Source: Pseudomonas wuhanensis (GTDB lineage Bacteria; Pseudomonadota; Gammaproteobacteria; Pseudomonadales; Pseudomonadaceae). From it: DNA of 64,000 nt. The position numbers and the translations under genes are program-made. How positions within the stretch are numbered: position 1 is the stretch's first letter; every line of letters starts with the position of its first letter. Below the pieces are notes generated by a model. The model ran no database searches and was not told where the DNA came from. It saw only the letters and a program-made list of their open reading frames with translations. Shown in pieces: positions 53,727-63,835 of the stretch. The stretch is taken from the NCBI RefSeq assembly GCF_030687395.1, contig NZ_CP117430.1:4836001-4900000 (forward strand), written 5' to 3'.

Positions 53727-56477
53727 GTGCTCAAGAAACTGGGAATTAAAGGCCGCGTGCTGTTGCTGACCCTGTTGCCGACCACCTTGATGGCGCTGGT
53801 TCTGGGCGGCTATTTCACCTGGATGCAGCAATCGGACCTGCAAGCCCAACTCATGCAGCGCGGCGAAATGATTGCCGAGCAGCTGGCGCCGCTGGTGGCA
53901 CCGGCGATGGGTCATAAAGACAACGACCTGTTGGAGCGCATCGCCACCCAGTCCCTGGAACAAACCGACGTGCGCGCGGTGACCTTCCTCGCCCCCGACC
54001 GCACGCCGCTGGCCCATGCCGGCCCGACCATGCTCAATCAGGCCCCTTTGGGCAACGGTTCACAGTTGCTGCGCCGCAGTGGCAATGACGCCACGCGTTA
54101 CCTGCTGCCGGTGTTCGGCAAGCACCGCAACCTGGCCGGCGACCTGATCCCGGATGAATCCGACCGTCTGTTGGGCTGGGTCGAACTCGAACTGTCCCAC
54201 AGCGGCATGTTGCTGCGCGGTTACCGTAGCCTGTTCGCCAGCCTGCTGCTGATCGGAGGGGGGCTGGCCGGTGCGGCGTTATTGGCGTTGCGCATGGGCC
54301 GGACCATCAACCGGCCGCTGAGCCAGATCAAACAAGCCGTGGCGCAGCTCAAGGACGGGCACCTGGAAACCCGCCTGCCGCCCCTCGGCAGCCAGGAGCT
54401 GGATGAACTGGCGTCCGGTATCAACCGCATGGCCGGAACCCTGCAGAACGCTCAGGAAGAATTGCAAAACAGCGTCGACCAGGCCACCGAAGACGTGCGT
54501 CAGAACCTGGAAACCATTGAAATCCAGAACATCGAGCTGGACCTGGCACGCAAGGAAGCCCTTGAGGCGAGCCGGATCAAATCCGAATTCCTGGCCAACA
54601 TGAGCCATGAAATCCGCACGCCGCTCAACGGCATTCTCGGCTTCACGCATTTGCTGCAAAAAAGCGAGCTGACCCCGCGCCAGCTCGATTACCTGGGCAC
54701 CATCGAAAAGTCCGCCGACAGCTTGCTGGGGATCATCAACGAGATTCTCGACTTCTCGAAAATCGAGGCCGGCAAACTGGTGCTCGACCATATTCCGTTC
54801 AACCTGCGCGACCTGCTGCAAGACACCTTGACCATCCTCGCCCCGGCCGCCCACGCCAAAGAGCTTGAGCTGGTGAGCCTGGTTTATCGCGATACACCAC
54901 TGTCGCTGGTGGGCGATCCGCTGCGACTCAAGCAGATCCTCACCAACCTTGTGAGCAACGCGATCAAGTTCACCCGCGAAGGCACCATCGTCGCCCGAGC
55001 CATGCTCGAAGAAGAGCATGAAGACAGCGTGCAACTGCGCATCAGCATTCAGGACACCGGCATCGGTCTGTCGAATCAGGACGTGCGCGCCTTGTTCCAG
55101 GCCTTCAGCCAGGCCGATAACTCGCTGTCCCGGCAACCTGGCGGCACCGGCCTGGGGCTGGTGATTTCCAAACGCCTGATCGAACAGATGGGCGGCGAGA
55201 TCGGCGTCGACAGCACACCGGGTGAAGGCTCGGAATTCTGGATCAGCCTGAGCCTGCCCAAAACCCGCGACGATGCCGAAGACCTGCCCGGCCCACCCTT
55301 GCTCGGTCATCGGGTGGCGGTTCTGGAAAACCATGAGCTGGCCCGTCAGGCATTGCAGCATCAACTGGAAGACTGCGGTCTGATGGTCACGCCGTTCAAC
55401 ACCCTGGAAAGCCTGGCCAATGGCGTGACCGGCGCCCATCAGACCGATCAGGCCATCGGTCTGGCAGTGCTCGGCATCACCAGCAATGACATGCCGCCGG
55501 AGCGTCTCAACCAACATGTCTGGGATCTCGAACACCTGGGCTGCAGAGTGTTGGTGCTGTGCCCGACCACCGAACTGACGCTGTTCCACCTCTCGGTGCC
55601 CAACCCCCACAGCCAGCTGCAGTCCAAACCGGCCTGCACGCGCAAACTGCGCCGGGCCCTGTCCGATATGGTCAACCCGCGCCAGCAGCGCAGCGACCCC
55701 GGCGAGCCGCTTTCCAGTCGCGCGCCGAAAGTCCTTTGCGTCGATGACAACCCGGCCAATCTGCTGCTGGTGCAAACCCTGCTCGAAGACATGGGCGCCA
55801 AAGTGCTCGCGGTGGAAAGCGGTTACGCCGCGGTCAAGGCGGTGCAGAACGAGACCTTCGACCTGGTGCTGATGGACGTGCAGATGCCCGGCATGGATGG
55901 CCGCCAAAGCACCGAAGCCATTCGTCAGTGGGAAAGCGAGCGGCATTGCACGCCACTGCCGATCGTCGCCCTCACCGCCCACGCGATGGCCAACGAAAAA
56001 CGCGCGTTGCTGCAAAGCGGCATGGATGACTACCTGACCAAACCCATCAGCGAACGGCAACTGGCGCAGGTGGTGTTGAAATGGACCGGCCTGGCGTTGC
56101 GCAATCTGGGGCCGGAGCGCTCCAGCGAAAGCAATCACGGTAATGAATTGCAGGTGCTCGACCACGACGAAGGCCTGCGCCTGGCGGCCGGCAAAGCTGA
56201 TCTGGCGGCGGACATGCTGGCAATGCTGCTGGCCTCCCTGGAGGCTGACCGCGAGGCCATCCGCGTCGCTCGTGAAGCCAATGACCAGAATGCCCTGATC
56301 GAGCGAGTCCATCGCCTGCATGGGGCCACCCGTTATTGCGGCGTCCCGCAGTTGCGCTCCGCCTGCCAGCGCAGCGAAACCCTGCTCAAGCAACAAGACC
56401 CCAAAGCCTCCGGTGCCCTGGAAGAACTCGAACGAGCCATCAATCGCCTGGCGGCCCATGCGCGTATCGATGCCTGA
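53727..56477 (+). CDS. gacS: tripartite sensor kinase GacS (BarA)
   Basis: 916 residues from a GTG start ([20 protein letters not shown]) after GGGAGAG; longer frames were rejected because this start reproduces the known numbering of the phospho-sites. Helices at about 11-33 and 165-190 flank a periplasmic domain; then HAMP, coiled coil, HisKA H294 ([16 protein letters not shown]), HATPase ([21 protein letters not shown]), a pseudo-receiver (about 530-650), receiver D717 ([12 protein letters not shown]), and Hpt with H862 ([13 protein letters not shown]). It drives GacA and thereby the Rsm small RNAs that control secondary metabolism and biofilm. GacA is not in the window. Confidence 0.97.
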   Translation: MLKKLGIKGRVLLLTLLPTTLMALVLGGYFTWMQQSDLQAQLMQRGEMIAEQLAPLVAPAMGHKDNDLLERIATQSLEQTDVRAVTFLAPDRTPLAHAGPTMLNQAPLGNGSQLLRRSGNDATRYLLPVFGKHRNLAGDLIPDESDRLLGWVELELSHSGMLLRGYRSLFASLLLIGGGLAGAALLALRMGRTINRPLSQIKQAVAQLKDGHLETRLPPLGSQELDELASGINRMAGTLQNAQEELQNSVDQATEDVRQNLETIEIQNIELDLARKEALEASRIKSEFLANMSHEIRTPLNGILGFTHLLQKSELTPRQLDYLGTIEKSADSLLGIINEILDFSKIEAGKLVLDHIPFNLRDLLQDTLTILAPAAHAKELELVSLVYRDTPLSLVGDPLRLKQILTNLVSNAIKFTREGTIVARAMLEEEHEDSVQLRISIQDTGIGLSNQDVRALFQAFSQADNSLSRQPGGTGLGLVISKRLIEQMGGEIGVDSTPGEGSEFWISLSLPKTRDDAEDLPGPPLLGHRVAVLENHELARQALQHQLEDCGLMVTPFNTLESLANGVTGAHQTDQAIGLAVLGITSNDMPPERLNQHVWDLEHLGCRVLVLCPTTELTLFHLSVPNPHSQLQSKPACTRKLRRALSDMVNPRQQRSDPGEPLSSRAPKVLCVDDNPANLLLVQTLLEDMGAKVLAVESGYAAVKAVQNETFDLVLMDVQMPGMDGRQSTEAIRQWESERHCTPLPIVALTAHAMANEKRALLQSGMDDYLTKPISERQLAQVVLKWTGLALRNLGPERSSESNHGNELQVLDHDEGLRLAAGKADLAADMLAMLLASLEADREAIRVAREANDQNALIERVHRLHGATRYCGVPQLRSACQRSETLLKQQDPKASGALEELERAINRLAAHARIDA

Positions 56478-56565
56478 TGCAGCGCAATAACGCCGGGCGC
56501 CTTGCAGGCTAAGCTCAAGGTCTGTAGCAGCTGCCGAAGGCTTGCTACACAGCCAGGAGGACAAC

Positions 56566-57555
56566 ATGCGCACGATTCTTTTCAGCAGCCAGACCTACGA
56601 CCGCGACAGTTTCATGAGCGCAGACCTGCCCGCCGGCATCGAGTTGCATTTCCAGCCGGCGCGCCTGAGCCTCGACACCGTGGCGCTGGCGGAGCATCAC
56701 GAAGTGGTCTGTGCCTTCATCAATGATGACCTCAGTGCTCCGGTACTCGAACGTCTGGCCGCGGGCGGCACACGCCTGATCGCTCTGCGCTCGGCCGGTT
56801 ACAACCATGTCGACCTGGCGGTGGCCAAGCGCCTGGGACTTTCGATTGTGCGGGTTCCGGCCTACTCGCCTCACGCGGTGGCCGAACATGCGGTGGCGCT
56901 GATCCTGGCGCTTAACCGCCGACTGTACCGTGCCTACAACCGTACTCGTGAGGGGGATTTCAGCCTGCACGGGCTGACCGGTTTCGACCTCGTGGGCAAG
57001 ACCGTCGGCGTAGTCGGCACCGGGCAGATCGGCGCGACCTTCGCGAAAATCATGAACGGCTTCGGCTGCCGGTTGCTGGCCTGTGATCCTTACCCGAACC
57101 CGCAGGTCGAAGCGCTCGGCGCGCGCTACCTCAGCCTGCCGCAACTGCTGGCCGAGTCGCAGATCATCAGCCTGCATTGCCCGCTCAATGAACAAAGCAA
57201 ACACTTGATCAACAGCGAAGCGCTGGCGCGTATGCAGCCCGGCGCGATGCTGATCAACACCGGGCGCGGCGGCCTGGTGGACACGCCGGCGCTGATCGAC
57301 GCGTTGAAGGACGGCCAATTGGGCTATCTGGGGCTGGACGTGTATGAAGAGGAGGCGCAGCTGTTTTTCGAGGATCGGTCCGACCTGCCGCTGCAGGACG
57401 ATGTGCTGGCGCGCCTGCTGACCTTTCCGAATGTCATCATCACCGCGCACCAGGCCTTCCTCACCCGCGAAGCCCTGGGCGCGATTGCCGCGACCACCCT
57501 GCAGAACATCGCGGCCTGGGCGGCCGGTTCGCCACAGAATCAGGTCGAGAGCTGA
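56566..57555 (+). CDS. ldhA: fermentative D-lactate dehydrogenase LdhA
   Basis: 329 residues from MRTILFSSQTYDRDSFMSAD after CAGGAGGAC. NAD-binding GVVGTGQIGATFAKIMNGFG, substrate Arg in NTGRGGLVDTPALID, catalytic Glu in GLDVYEEEAQLFF and His in VIITAHQAFLTREA. The family reduces pyruvate to D-lactate, or the reverse. Located 88 bp after gacS on the same strand, as in P. aeruginosa. It has its own ribosome-binding site, and no terminator is visible between the two genes, so read-through is possible. Confidence 0.93.
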   Translation: MRTILFSSQTYDRDSFMSADLPAGIELHFQPARLSLDTVALAEHHEVVCAFINDDLSAPVLERLAAGGTRLIALRSAGYNHVDLAVAKRLGLSIVRVPAYSPHAVAEHAVALILALNRRLYRAYNRTREGDFSLHGLTGFDLVGKTVGVVGTGQIGATFAKIMNGFGCRLLACDPYPNPQVEALGARYLSLPQLLAESQIISLHCPLNEQSKHLINSEALARMQPGAMLINTGRGGLVDTPALIDALKDGQLGYLGLDVYEEEAQLFFEDRSDLPLQDDVLARLLTFPNVIITAHQAFLTREALGAIAATTLQNIAAWAAGSPQNQVES

Positions 57556-57560
57556 TCGGC

Positions 57561-57947
57561 TCAGGCCTTGGACAAAAGGATCATCAGGGCCAGCCAGCCG
57601 AAGCCCAGCAAGCGCTGCCCCAGCGAATGCCCGCGACGCAGCAGGAACCAGACAAAAAACGGCGGCAGAAAGAAAATCATCAGTTTCAGCCATTGCTCCA
57701 CCGGACGCGGCCCGCCGGGTGCCGGTGCCGGGATCTCTGCCTCGACTTCGGTTTTACGTTTGCGCCCGAAAGCGGCCGGGGTCACTCTGGGCACGCTCTC
57801 ATTGGTCGGTAAACGCCCGAAAGAAAGAGGCGCCTGCGTTGCCGTGGATGTAGCGGCTTCTGCCACCGCAGGTGCACCGCAATGAATGCAAGCAGGCGCC
57901 GTAGAGCTGATGCGTTGCTTGCACTCAAAACATTCGATCAACGCCAT
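57561..57947 (-). CDS. zinc-ribbon membrane-anchored hypothetical protein
   Basis: 128 residues. An N-terminal double-CxxC zinc ribbon (MALIECFECKQRISSTAPAC and IHCGAP) is joined by a Pro/Ala-rich linker (about 30-85) to a hydrophobic region (about 88-127, LMIFFLPPFFVWFLLRRG), probably two helices. No signal peptide, so the ribbon should face the cytoplasm. Function unknown. It converges with ldhA (6-bp gap) and diverges from another zinc-ribbon protein gene at 58082. Confidence 0.75.
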   Translation of the reverse strand: MALIECFECKQRISSTAPACIHCGAPAVAEAATSTATQAPLSFGRLPTNESVPRVTPAAFGRKRKTEVEAEIPAPAPGGPRPVEQWLKLMIFFLPPFFVWFLLRRGHSLGQRLLGFGWLALMILLSKA

Positions 57948-58081
57948 TTCTGTTCCTTAGAGATGCAAAAGCGGCAGTGTGCCATGACTCGGCAGGTCAT
58001 TTGAACCAGATCGAAGGTTACATGCCCGCGCCATGCTGCGTTCATGCCCGTGCTAGCATATCGCGCATATTTGGAGGACCC

Positions 58082-58516
58082 ATGGTCGAACACGATTTTC
58101 GCTACAGCCTGATGAACCCGCAACACACCCTCACCGAATGCCGCGCCCTCGTGCCGGGGCGTTATCAAGTCACCGGCAACGGTGGCTCGATTCGTAATAA
58201 CGACGTGCTGATAGTGACCCTTAAAGGCAGCAAGGACTTGTCCATGCGCCTGACCGTCGAAACGGTTCGCCATCTGATCAACCCGCCGGGCCAATGGGTC
58301 GCGGTGGCCAGTGGTCCGGTGTTCGGCGAACTGGCAATCCACACCTGGAAAGTCAACTGCGACAGCTGCGCCAAAGAGCTGAGCTTTGAGTTCGCGGTCG
58401 ACGCCAAGCTGGGCAACAAGGCGGAAAAACCGGCGGCCACTGCGCGCATTGCCGAGCTGGGCTGGGCCACAGTCGGTGACAAGCACCTGTGCAAGAAGTG
58501 CCAGGAGCCTGCGTAA
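58082..58516 (+). CDS. conserved protein with C-terminal zinc ribbon, function unknown
   Basis: 144 residues from the ATG after TTGGAGGAC. The N-terminal half is beta-rich (VTGNGGSIRNNDVLIVTLKG). Two CxxC pairs, VNCDSCAKELSFEF and LCKKCQEPA, form a split zinc ribbon about 50 residues apart. Found in P. aeruginosa beside gacS-ldhA as well. Its stop overlaps the ATG of the META lipoprotein by one base (TAATG), so the two genes are coupled. Confidence 0.75.
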   Translation: MVEHDFRYSLMNPQHTLTECRALVPGRYQVTGNGGSIRNNDVLIVTLKGSKDLSMRLTVETVRHLINPPGQWVAVASGPVFGELAIHTWKVNCDSCAKELSFEFAVDAKLGNKAEKPAATARIAELGWATVGDKHLCKKCQEPA

Positions 58517-58920
58517 TGAAACGCCTTGCTCTGACCGCCATGGCTGGCGCCAGCCTGTTGGGCTGCGCCGCCGAACCGGTGCAATTGCAACAAAATCGCA
58601 GCTACATTCTGGAATGGATCGGCGAGCGTCCGCTGATGGACTACAGCCATCTGACCATCACCCTCGATGAAGACGGTCGGGCCTATGGCAATGGCGGCTG
58701 CAACCACTGGTTCGCGCCGTATACCCTGGAAGGCGACAAGCTGAGCTTCGGCAAGATCGGCAGCACCCGCAAAATGTGTGCGCCGGCGTTGATGGAGCAG
58801 GAGAAACGCTTCCTGCAGGCGCTGGAGAACGTGCAGCGCTGGGATGTATCACCAATCGACCAGATGCGCTTCTGGCCGGCGCAAGGCAAACCGTTGCGTT
58901 GGTGGCTTGAAGAGGGTTGA
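58516..58920 (+). CDS. META-domain lipoprotein (HslJ-like)
   Basis: 134 residues: lipoprotein signal with lipobox LLGC (cysteine about residue 17), then one META domain (LEWIGERPLMDYSHLTITLD, GRAYGNGGCNHWFAPYTLEG, KIGSTRKMCAPALMEQEKRF). The GGCN and MC cysteines probably pair. META proteins such as HslJ are outer-membrane-linked and associated with stress tolerance; mechanism unknown. Translationally coupled to the preceding zinc-ribbon gene. Confidence 0.86.
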   Translation: MKRLALTAMAGASLLGCAAEPVQLQQNRSYILEWIGERPLMDYSHLTITLDEDGRAYGNGGCNHWFAPYTLEGDKLSFGKIGSTRKMCAPALMEQEKRFLQALENVQRWDVSPIDQMRFWPAQGKPLRWWLEEG

Positions 58921-58947
58921 TCACCCCGGTTGTAGCCAACTGAACAA

Positions 58948-59098
58948 CTGTGGCGAGGGAGCTTGCTCCCGTTGGGCTGCGAAGCAGCCCTAAACCCTGA
59001 AGCCTCGGTTCATCAGACATTGCGCCTGCACAGGTTTTGCGACTGCTGCGCAGCCGAGCGGGAGCAAGCCCCCTCGCCACAAAGCTCCCTCGCCACAG
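58948..59098. repeat. REP doublet (class B) with a duplicated end
   Basis: CTGTGGCGAGGGAGCTTGC and GCAAGCCCCCTCGCCACA form a normal doublet to about 59080. A second copy of the terminal arm, AAGCTCCCTCGCCACAG, follows directly (59081-59098). It lies between the META lipoprotein and TlpA-like genes (convergent). Confidence 0.88.
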
Positions 59099-59110
59099 GT
59101 CGGCGCTCGG

Positions 59111-59578
59111 TCAGTTGACCGCCTGCAACGCCTCAAGCTTCGCCATCACCCCCGCCGCCGTTTGCTCGCCCATCAACTGTTCCCGCACCTTGCCCTTATT
59201 ATCAATGATGTAAGTCACGGGCAGCGCTTCACTGCGCGGCAACTCGAAAAGGTCGGCCGGATCCTGGGCCAGCACGGTGAACTTGATCCCTAGTTTTTCA
59301 CTGGCGCTTTTCAGCTCTTCGCCCTGCACATTGTCGAAGTTGACCCCGAACACCCCGATCTTCTTGCCCTTGAGCTGCTCGGCCAGCACGTTCAATTCAG
59401 GAATCTCTGTCCGGCACGGGCCGCACCACTCAGCCCAGTAATTGAGCACCAGCCATTGTTTGTCCAGACGCTCGGCGGCGACTTTGTGGCCATTTTGGTC
59501 GGTACCATAGTCATTGCCGCAGCCTCCCAGTAATAACGCCCCCATGATCGCCAATGCCGCTGCCAGTCGCCTTGTCAT
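59111..59578 (-). CDS. TlpA/ResA-like thioredoxin-fold lipoprotein
   Basis: 155 residues: signal peptide with lipobox LLGGC (cysteine about 20), then a thioredoxin fold with active site WAEWCGPCRTEIPELN, and cis-Pro in EALPVTYIIDNKGKV. Periplasmic, membrane-anchored thiol-disulfide exchange, probably reducing. The insertion between the strands is typical of TlpA/ResA. Cytochrome-maturation genes are not nearby, so its partner is unknown. Divergent from the ArsC-like gene. Confidence 0.88.
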   Translation of the reverse strand: MTRRLAAALAIMGALLLGGCGNDYGTDQNGHKVAAERLDKQWLVLNYWAEWCGPCRTEIPELNVLAEQLKGKKIGVFGVNFDNVQGEELKSASEKLGIKFTVLAQDPADLFELPRSEALPVTYIIDNKGKVREQLMGEQTAAGVMAKLEALQAVN

Positions 59579-59692
59579 GTCTCAATCCTTGTCAAAAATA
59601 GAATGCACCTGCGACCCATCGCCTCCCAAGGTTCTGGATTACGCGCCGCACAGTTAGAATAGCCGTCACTTTACGCAAGAAGCGACCCGCAC

Positions 59693-60639
<947 letters not shown>

Positions 60640-60640
60640 C

Positions 60641-61066
60641 ATGGCCAAAAAGCCGAAGATTCTGCCCTCCATCGAATGGCTCGAACCGCGAGTAAGGGCG
60701 ATGCGCGTCATCAGCCTGCTGTGCTTTTTCGGCCTGGTGGGACTGCTCTGCGTCTACTACCTGGTATTCGCCGATCTGCATGGCGCGCGGCCATGGGTGA
60801 TTCTGCTGATCGAACTGGTGCCGCTGCTGTTGCTGGCGCCGGGGATGATCATCGGCAGCGCCCGTGGGCATTCGTGGATGTGTTTTGTGGTGAACCTGTA
60901 TTTCATGAAAGGCGCATTGGCCGCCTATGACCCGAACCGGCAACTGTTTGGTTTACTGGAGATGGGCGCCAGCCTGGCGGTGTTCTGCTCGGCAATGTTG
61001 TATGTGCGGTGGCGGTTTCAGTTGAATCGCAAGTTGGCGGGTGAAGGCGAGACCAGCGTCGCTTGA
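60641..61066 (+). CDS. DUF2069 inner-membrane protein
   Basis: 141 residues with four hydrophobic helices (about 22-42, 52-72, 78-95, 105-122). The family segment MIIGSARGHSWMCFVVNLYF is present and the Lys-rich N terminus faces the cytosol. Function unknown; DUF2069 genes commonly follow wrbA in Pseudomonas, as here with a one-base gap. Confidence 0.85.
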   Translation: MAKKPKILPSIEWLEPRVRAMRVISLLCFFGLVGLLCVYYLVFADLHGARPWVILLIELVPLLLLAPGMIIGSARGHSWMCFVVNLYFMKGALAAYDPNRQLFGLLEMGASLAVFCSAMLYVRWRFQLNRKLAGEGETSVA

Positions 61067-61077
61067 CACACCGCCAT

Positions 61078-61170
61078 CGCAGGCAAGCCAGCTCCCACAG
61101 GATCTGTGTTGAAACACAATGGTGTGATCAACTCAAAACCCTGTGGGAGCGGGCTTGCCCGCGATGAAAT
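61078..61170. repeat. two REP half-elements in outward order
   Basis: GCAGGCAAGCCAGCTCCCACAGG (second arm, 61078-61101, GCTGGC type) precedes CCCTGTGGGAGCGGGCTTGCCCGC (first arm, 61138-61161, GCGGGC type). The halves belong to two different class A subtypes and are in reverse order compared with a normal doublet, as if two doublets had recombined. They lie between the convergent DUF2069 and glycosylase genes. Confidence 0.75.
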
Positions 61171-61180
61171 CGACTCGGTC

Positions 61181-61855
61181 TCAATGATTCACGGTGTAAG
61201 CCAGCATCATCGAAATCTGGCTCATCGGCCGTCCACCGCTCTCTTCATGCCACTGGTTGAACGCATTCTGCACCGTGGCCATGTCCCTCAGACTAGTCGG
61301 CACCTTATCGACGATCTTCTGCGCACTCAGCGCTGCTACCACGTCGTAGCTCGGCACGAAGGTGTCCTTGCCCACCATCCGCAAGAATCGCGGTGCCGAT
61401 AACCCGCCCAACTGATGCCCGTGTTTTTTCAGGTAGGTCCACAACCCGACGATGTCGGTCACCGGCCATTCGGCGATCAACGCGCCAAAGCTGCCCTTCT
61501 CATGGGCCACGTCCAGAATGAACTGCGCATTGCGCGGTACGCTCTTGAGTTTGCCCAGGTGGCGGATGATCCGTGCGTCCTGCATCAAACGCTCCAGATG
61601 CTCGGCGCTCATCAGCACGACTTTTTCCGGGTCGAACTTGAAGAACACCTCTTCGAACGCCGGCCACTTGGCGTCCACCAGGCTGTGCTTGAGCCCGGCG
61701 CGGAACACCCGCAACGCCATGGTCGAGAGGTAGCGGTCGTCGCTGATCTTGCGCAATTGCGCCGGGGTCTTGGGAACGGGCAGATGGGCTTCCAGTTCAG
61801 CCGCCGAACCGAAGCGGTTCAAGCAGTATTCGTTCAGCCACTTGTAGTCGCGCAT
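61181..61855 (-). CDS. 3-methyladenine DNA glycosylase (COG2818/Tag family)
   Basis: 224 residues from MRDYKWLNEYCLNRFGSAAE. The helical adenine-glycosylase fold includes LSTMALRVFRAGLKHSLVDA, the WPAFEEVFFKFDPEKV segment, and RFLRMVGKDTFVPSYDVVAA near the C terminus. The usual Tag Cys/His zinc-binding ends are not obvious, so this is the COG2818 variant. Expected to excise alkylated adenine. The ATG is preceded by CAGGAGAGG. Confidence 0.82.
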   Translation of the reverse strand: MRDYKWLNEYCLNRFGSAAELEAHLPVPKTPAQLRKISDDRYLSTMALRVFRAGLKHSLVDAKWPAFEEVFFKFDPEKVVLMSAEHLERLMQDARIIRHLGKLKSVPRNAQFILDVAHEKGSFGALIAEWPVTDIVGLWTYLKKHGHQLGGLSAPRFLRMVGKDTFVPSYDVVAALSAQKIVDKVPTSLRDMATVQNAFNQWHEESGGRPMSQISMMLAYTVNH

Positions 61856-61905
61856 GCCCTCTCCTGAGGATTGAAATGAAAACGGCGCCTGCGAGCGATA
61901 AAACC

Positions 61906-61995
61906 TGTGGGAGCGGGCTTGCTCGCGAAAGCGGTGTGCCATTCAACATGAATGTTGGCTGACACTACGCATTCGCGAGCAAGCCCGCTCCCACA
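61906..61995. repeat. REP doublet (class A) between the glycosylase gene and ttcA
   Basis: TGTGGGAGCGGGCTTGC and GCAAGCCCGCTCCCACA flank a 55-base centre with GTTGGCTGACAC. The arms are intact and include GCCCG-CT-CCCACA, the target-like end. Confidence 0.9.
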
Positions 61996-62001
61996 TATCG
62001 C

Positions 62002-62826
62002 TCAGAGGTTTACTACGTTGACGAACCGCGATGCGGCGGTTTCATCGATGCGCAGATTGGTGAAGTCAAACAGATTGCGGTCGGCCAGTTGCGACGGGAT
62101 CACGTTCTGCAAACTGCGGAAAATGCTTTCGGTCCGGCCAGGGGTCTTGCGTTCCCAGTCCTGCAGCATCTCTTTAACCACCTGGCGTTGGAGGTTTTCC
62201 TGGGAGCCACAGAGGTTGCACGGGATGATCGGGAATTGCTTGAAGTCCGAGTAAGCCTGGATGTCTTTTTCGTTGCAGTAGGCCAGCGGGCGGATCACCA
62301 CGTTGCGACCGTCGTCGGCGCGCAGCTTCGGCGGCATGGCCTTGAGCGAGCCGTTGAAGAACATGTTCAGGAAGAACGTCTCGACGATGTCGTCGCGATG
62401 GTGACCAAGGGCCATTTTGGTCGCGCCGATTTCATCGGCAAAGGTGTAGAGCGTGCCGCGACGCAGGCGCGAGCACAGCGAACAGGTGGTCTTGCCTTCC
62501 GGGATCAGCTCCTTGACCACCGAATAGGTGTCTTTCTCGACGATGTGGTACTCGATGCCCAGTTCTTTGAGGTAAGCCGGCAGCACGTGCTCGGGAAAAC
62601 CTGGCTGCTTCTGGTCCATGTTCACGGCCACGATCTCGAACTTGATCGGGGCGACCTTCTGCAAATGCATCAGCACGTCGAGCAGGGTGTAGCTGTCCTT
62701 GCCACCGGACAGGCAGACCATGACCTTGTCGCCGTCTTCAATCATGTTGAAATCGGCGACAGCCTCACCCGCCTGGCGGCGAAGGCGCTTTTGCAGTTTG
62801 TTCTGGTTGACCGTAAGAGTGCCCAT
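62002..62826 (-). CDS. ttcA: tRNA 2-thiocytidine synthetase TtcA
   Basis: 274 residues from [20 protein letters not shown]; the longer frame runs through a REP and is rejected. PP-loop [20 protein letters not shown], the Fe-S ligands in [15 protein letters not shown] and [11 protein letters not shown], and [16 protein letters not shown]. It thiolates C32 of certain tRNAs using an Fe-S cluster and ATP. ATG preceded by a weak TTTCGCGTC-type context. Confidence 0.94.
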   Translation of the reverse strand: MGTLTVNQNKLQKRLRRQAGEAVADFNMIEDGDKVMVCLSGGKDSYTLLDVLMHLQKVAPIKFEIVAVNMDQKQPGFPEHVLPAYLKELGIEYHIVEKDTYSVVKELIPEGKTTCSLCSRLRRGTLYTFADEIGATKMALGHHRDDIVETFFLNMFFNGSLKAMPPKLRADDGRNVVIRPLAYCNEKDIQAYSDFKQFPIIPCNLCGSQENLQRQVVKEMLQDWERKTPGRTESIFRSLQNVIPSQLADRNLFDFTNLRIDETAASRFVNVVNL

Positions 62827-63232
62827 GACGCGAAATCCGTGAGGTGTGACGAAAGGCCGGCATTTTACGCAAAAACCTATGACTTGAGCATACCCCTGTG
62901 GCGAGGGAGCTTGCTCCCGCTCGGCTGCGAAGCAGTCGCAAAATCTGCCGCTACGGTTTGCCTGACACAACAGGGTGGATGTCTTGGGGCCGCTTCGCGC
63001 CCCAGCGGGAGCAAGCTCCCTCGCCACAGGTTTCATTCGGCACAGACCCGGCGGCGATTAACAGGATTTTTTACAGCGCGATTTGCTCTAAGCCCTTCGC
63101 ACTATTACCGGTAACTCCTTTCTATACTGCGGCATAAGGTCGCACACATATTCAGACCTGTACTTACCTGGCCACTTTGGCCCGTAAGCGCTCCGCTGGG
63201 GGGCGATGGCAACAACAAGAGGAGTGACTGGC
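62827..63232. other. 406-bp divergent region, ttcA / Yip1-family gene
   Basis: It contains a class B REP (62895-63030), then about 170 bp with TATACT at 63122-63127 as a possible -10 for the Yip1 gene and AGAGGAG before its start. No ORF with good codon use was seen in the rest. Confidence 0.5.
62895..63030. repeat. REP doublet (class B) upstream of ttcA
   Basis: CCTGTGGCGAGGGAGCTTGC and GCAAGCTCCCTCGCCACAGG flank a centre containing GGCTGCGAAGCAGTC and GGGGCCGCTTCGCGCCCC. Confidence 0.9.
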
Positions 63233-63835
63233 ATGATCCATCACGTAGTGGGGCTCTTCACCCACCCTGACCAGGAATGGAAAGAAATCCGTGGCGACCA
63301 GGAGGAAAGCATCAGCCACATGTACCTCACGCATACCCTGATTCTGGCGGCGATCCCTGCCGTGTCGGCGTTTATCGGCACCACGCAGGTCGGCTGGGTC
63401 ATTGGTAACCGGGCGCCGGTAATGCTGACCATGGAAAGCGCGCTGTGGATGACCATCATGTCGTACCTGGCAATGCTGGGCGGTGTCGCGGTGATGGGCG
63501 CGTTCATCCACTGGATGGCCCGCACCTATGACGCCAACCCGAGCCTGGCACGCTGTGTCGCGTTTGCCACGTACACCGCGACTCCGCTGTTCATCGGCGG
63601 TCTGGCGGCGCTGTACCCGCACATGTGGCTGGGAATGATCGTCGGCACCGCGGCCATCTGCTACACGGTGTACCTGCTGTATGTGGGCCTGCCAACGTTC
63701 ATGAATATTCCGTCGGACGAGGGATTTCTGTTTTCAAGCTCGGTGCTCGCCGTAGGACTGGTGGTGCTGGTGGCTATCATGGCGTTCACGGTGATTGTCT
63801 GGGGACTTGGCGTGGGGCCGGTCTATACCAATTAG
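63233..63835 (+). CDS. Yip1-family inner-membrane protein
   Basis: 200 residues with five hydrophobic helices (about 36-55, 70-92, 105-130, 135-160, 170-195). The opening MIHHVVGLFTHPDQEWKEIR and the HTLILAAIPAVSAFIGT segment match bacterial Yip1 (DUF1282) proteins common in gamma-proteobacteria. Function unknown. The start is the ATG nine bases after GAGGAG, not the earlier in-frame ATG at 63206. A terminator follows. Confidence 0.85.
   Translation: MIHHVVGLFTHPDQEWKEIRGDQEESISHMYLTHTLILAAIPAVSAFIGTTQVGWVIGNRAPVMLTMESALWMTIMSYLAMLGGVAVMGAFIHWMARTYDANPSLARCVAFATYTATPLFIGGLAALYPHMWLGMIVGTAAICYTVYLLYVGLPTFMNIPSDEGFLFSSSVLAVGLVVLVAIMAFTVIVWGLGVGPVYTN

Noticed and set aside
54279-56573. A 764-codon minus-strand frame opposite gacS
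   Set aside because: Shadow of gacS, whose H294, D717 and Hpt motifs are present; no ribosome-binding site or domain seen in the antisense frame.
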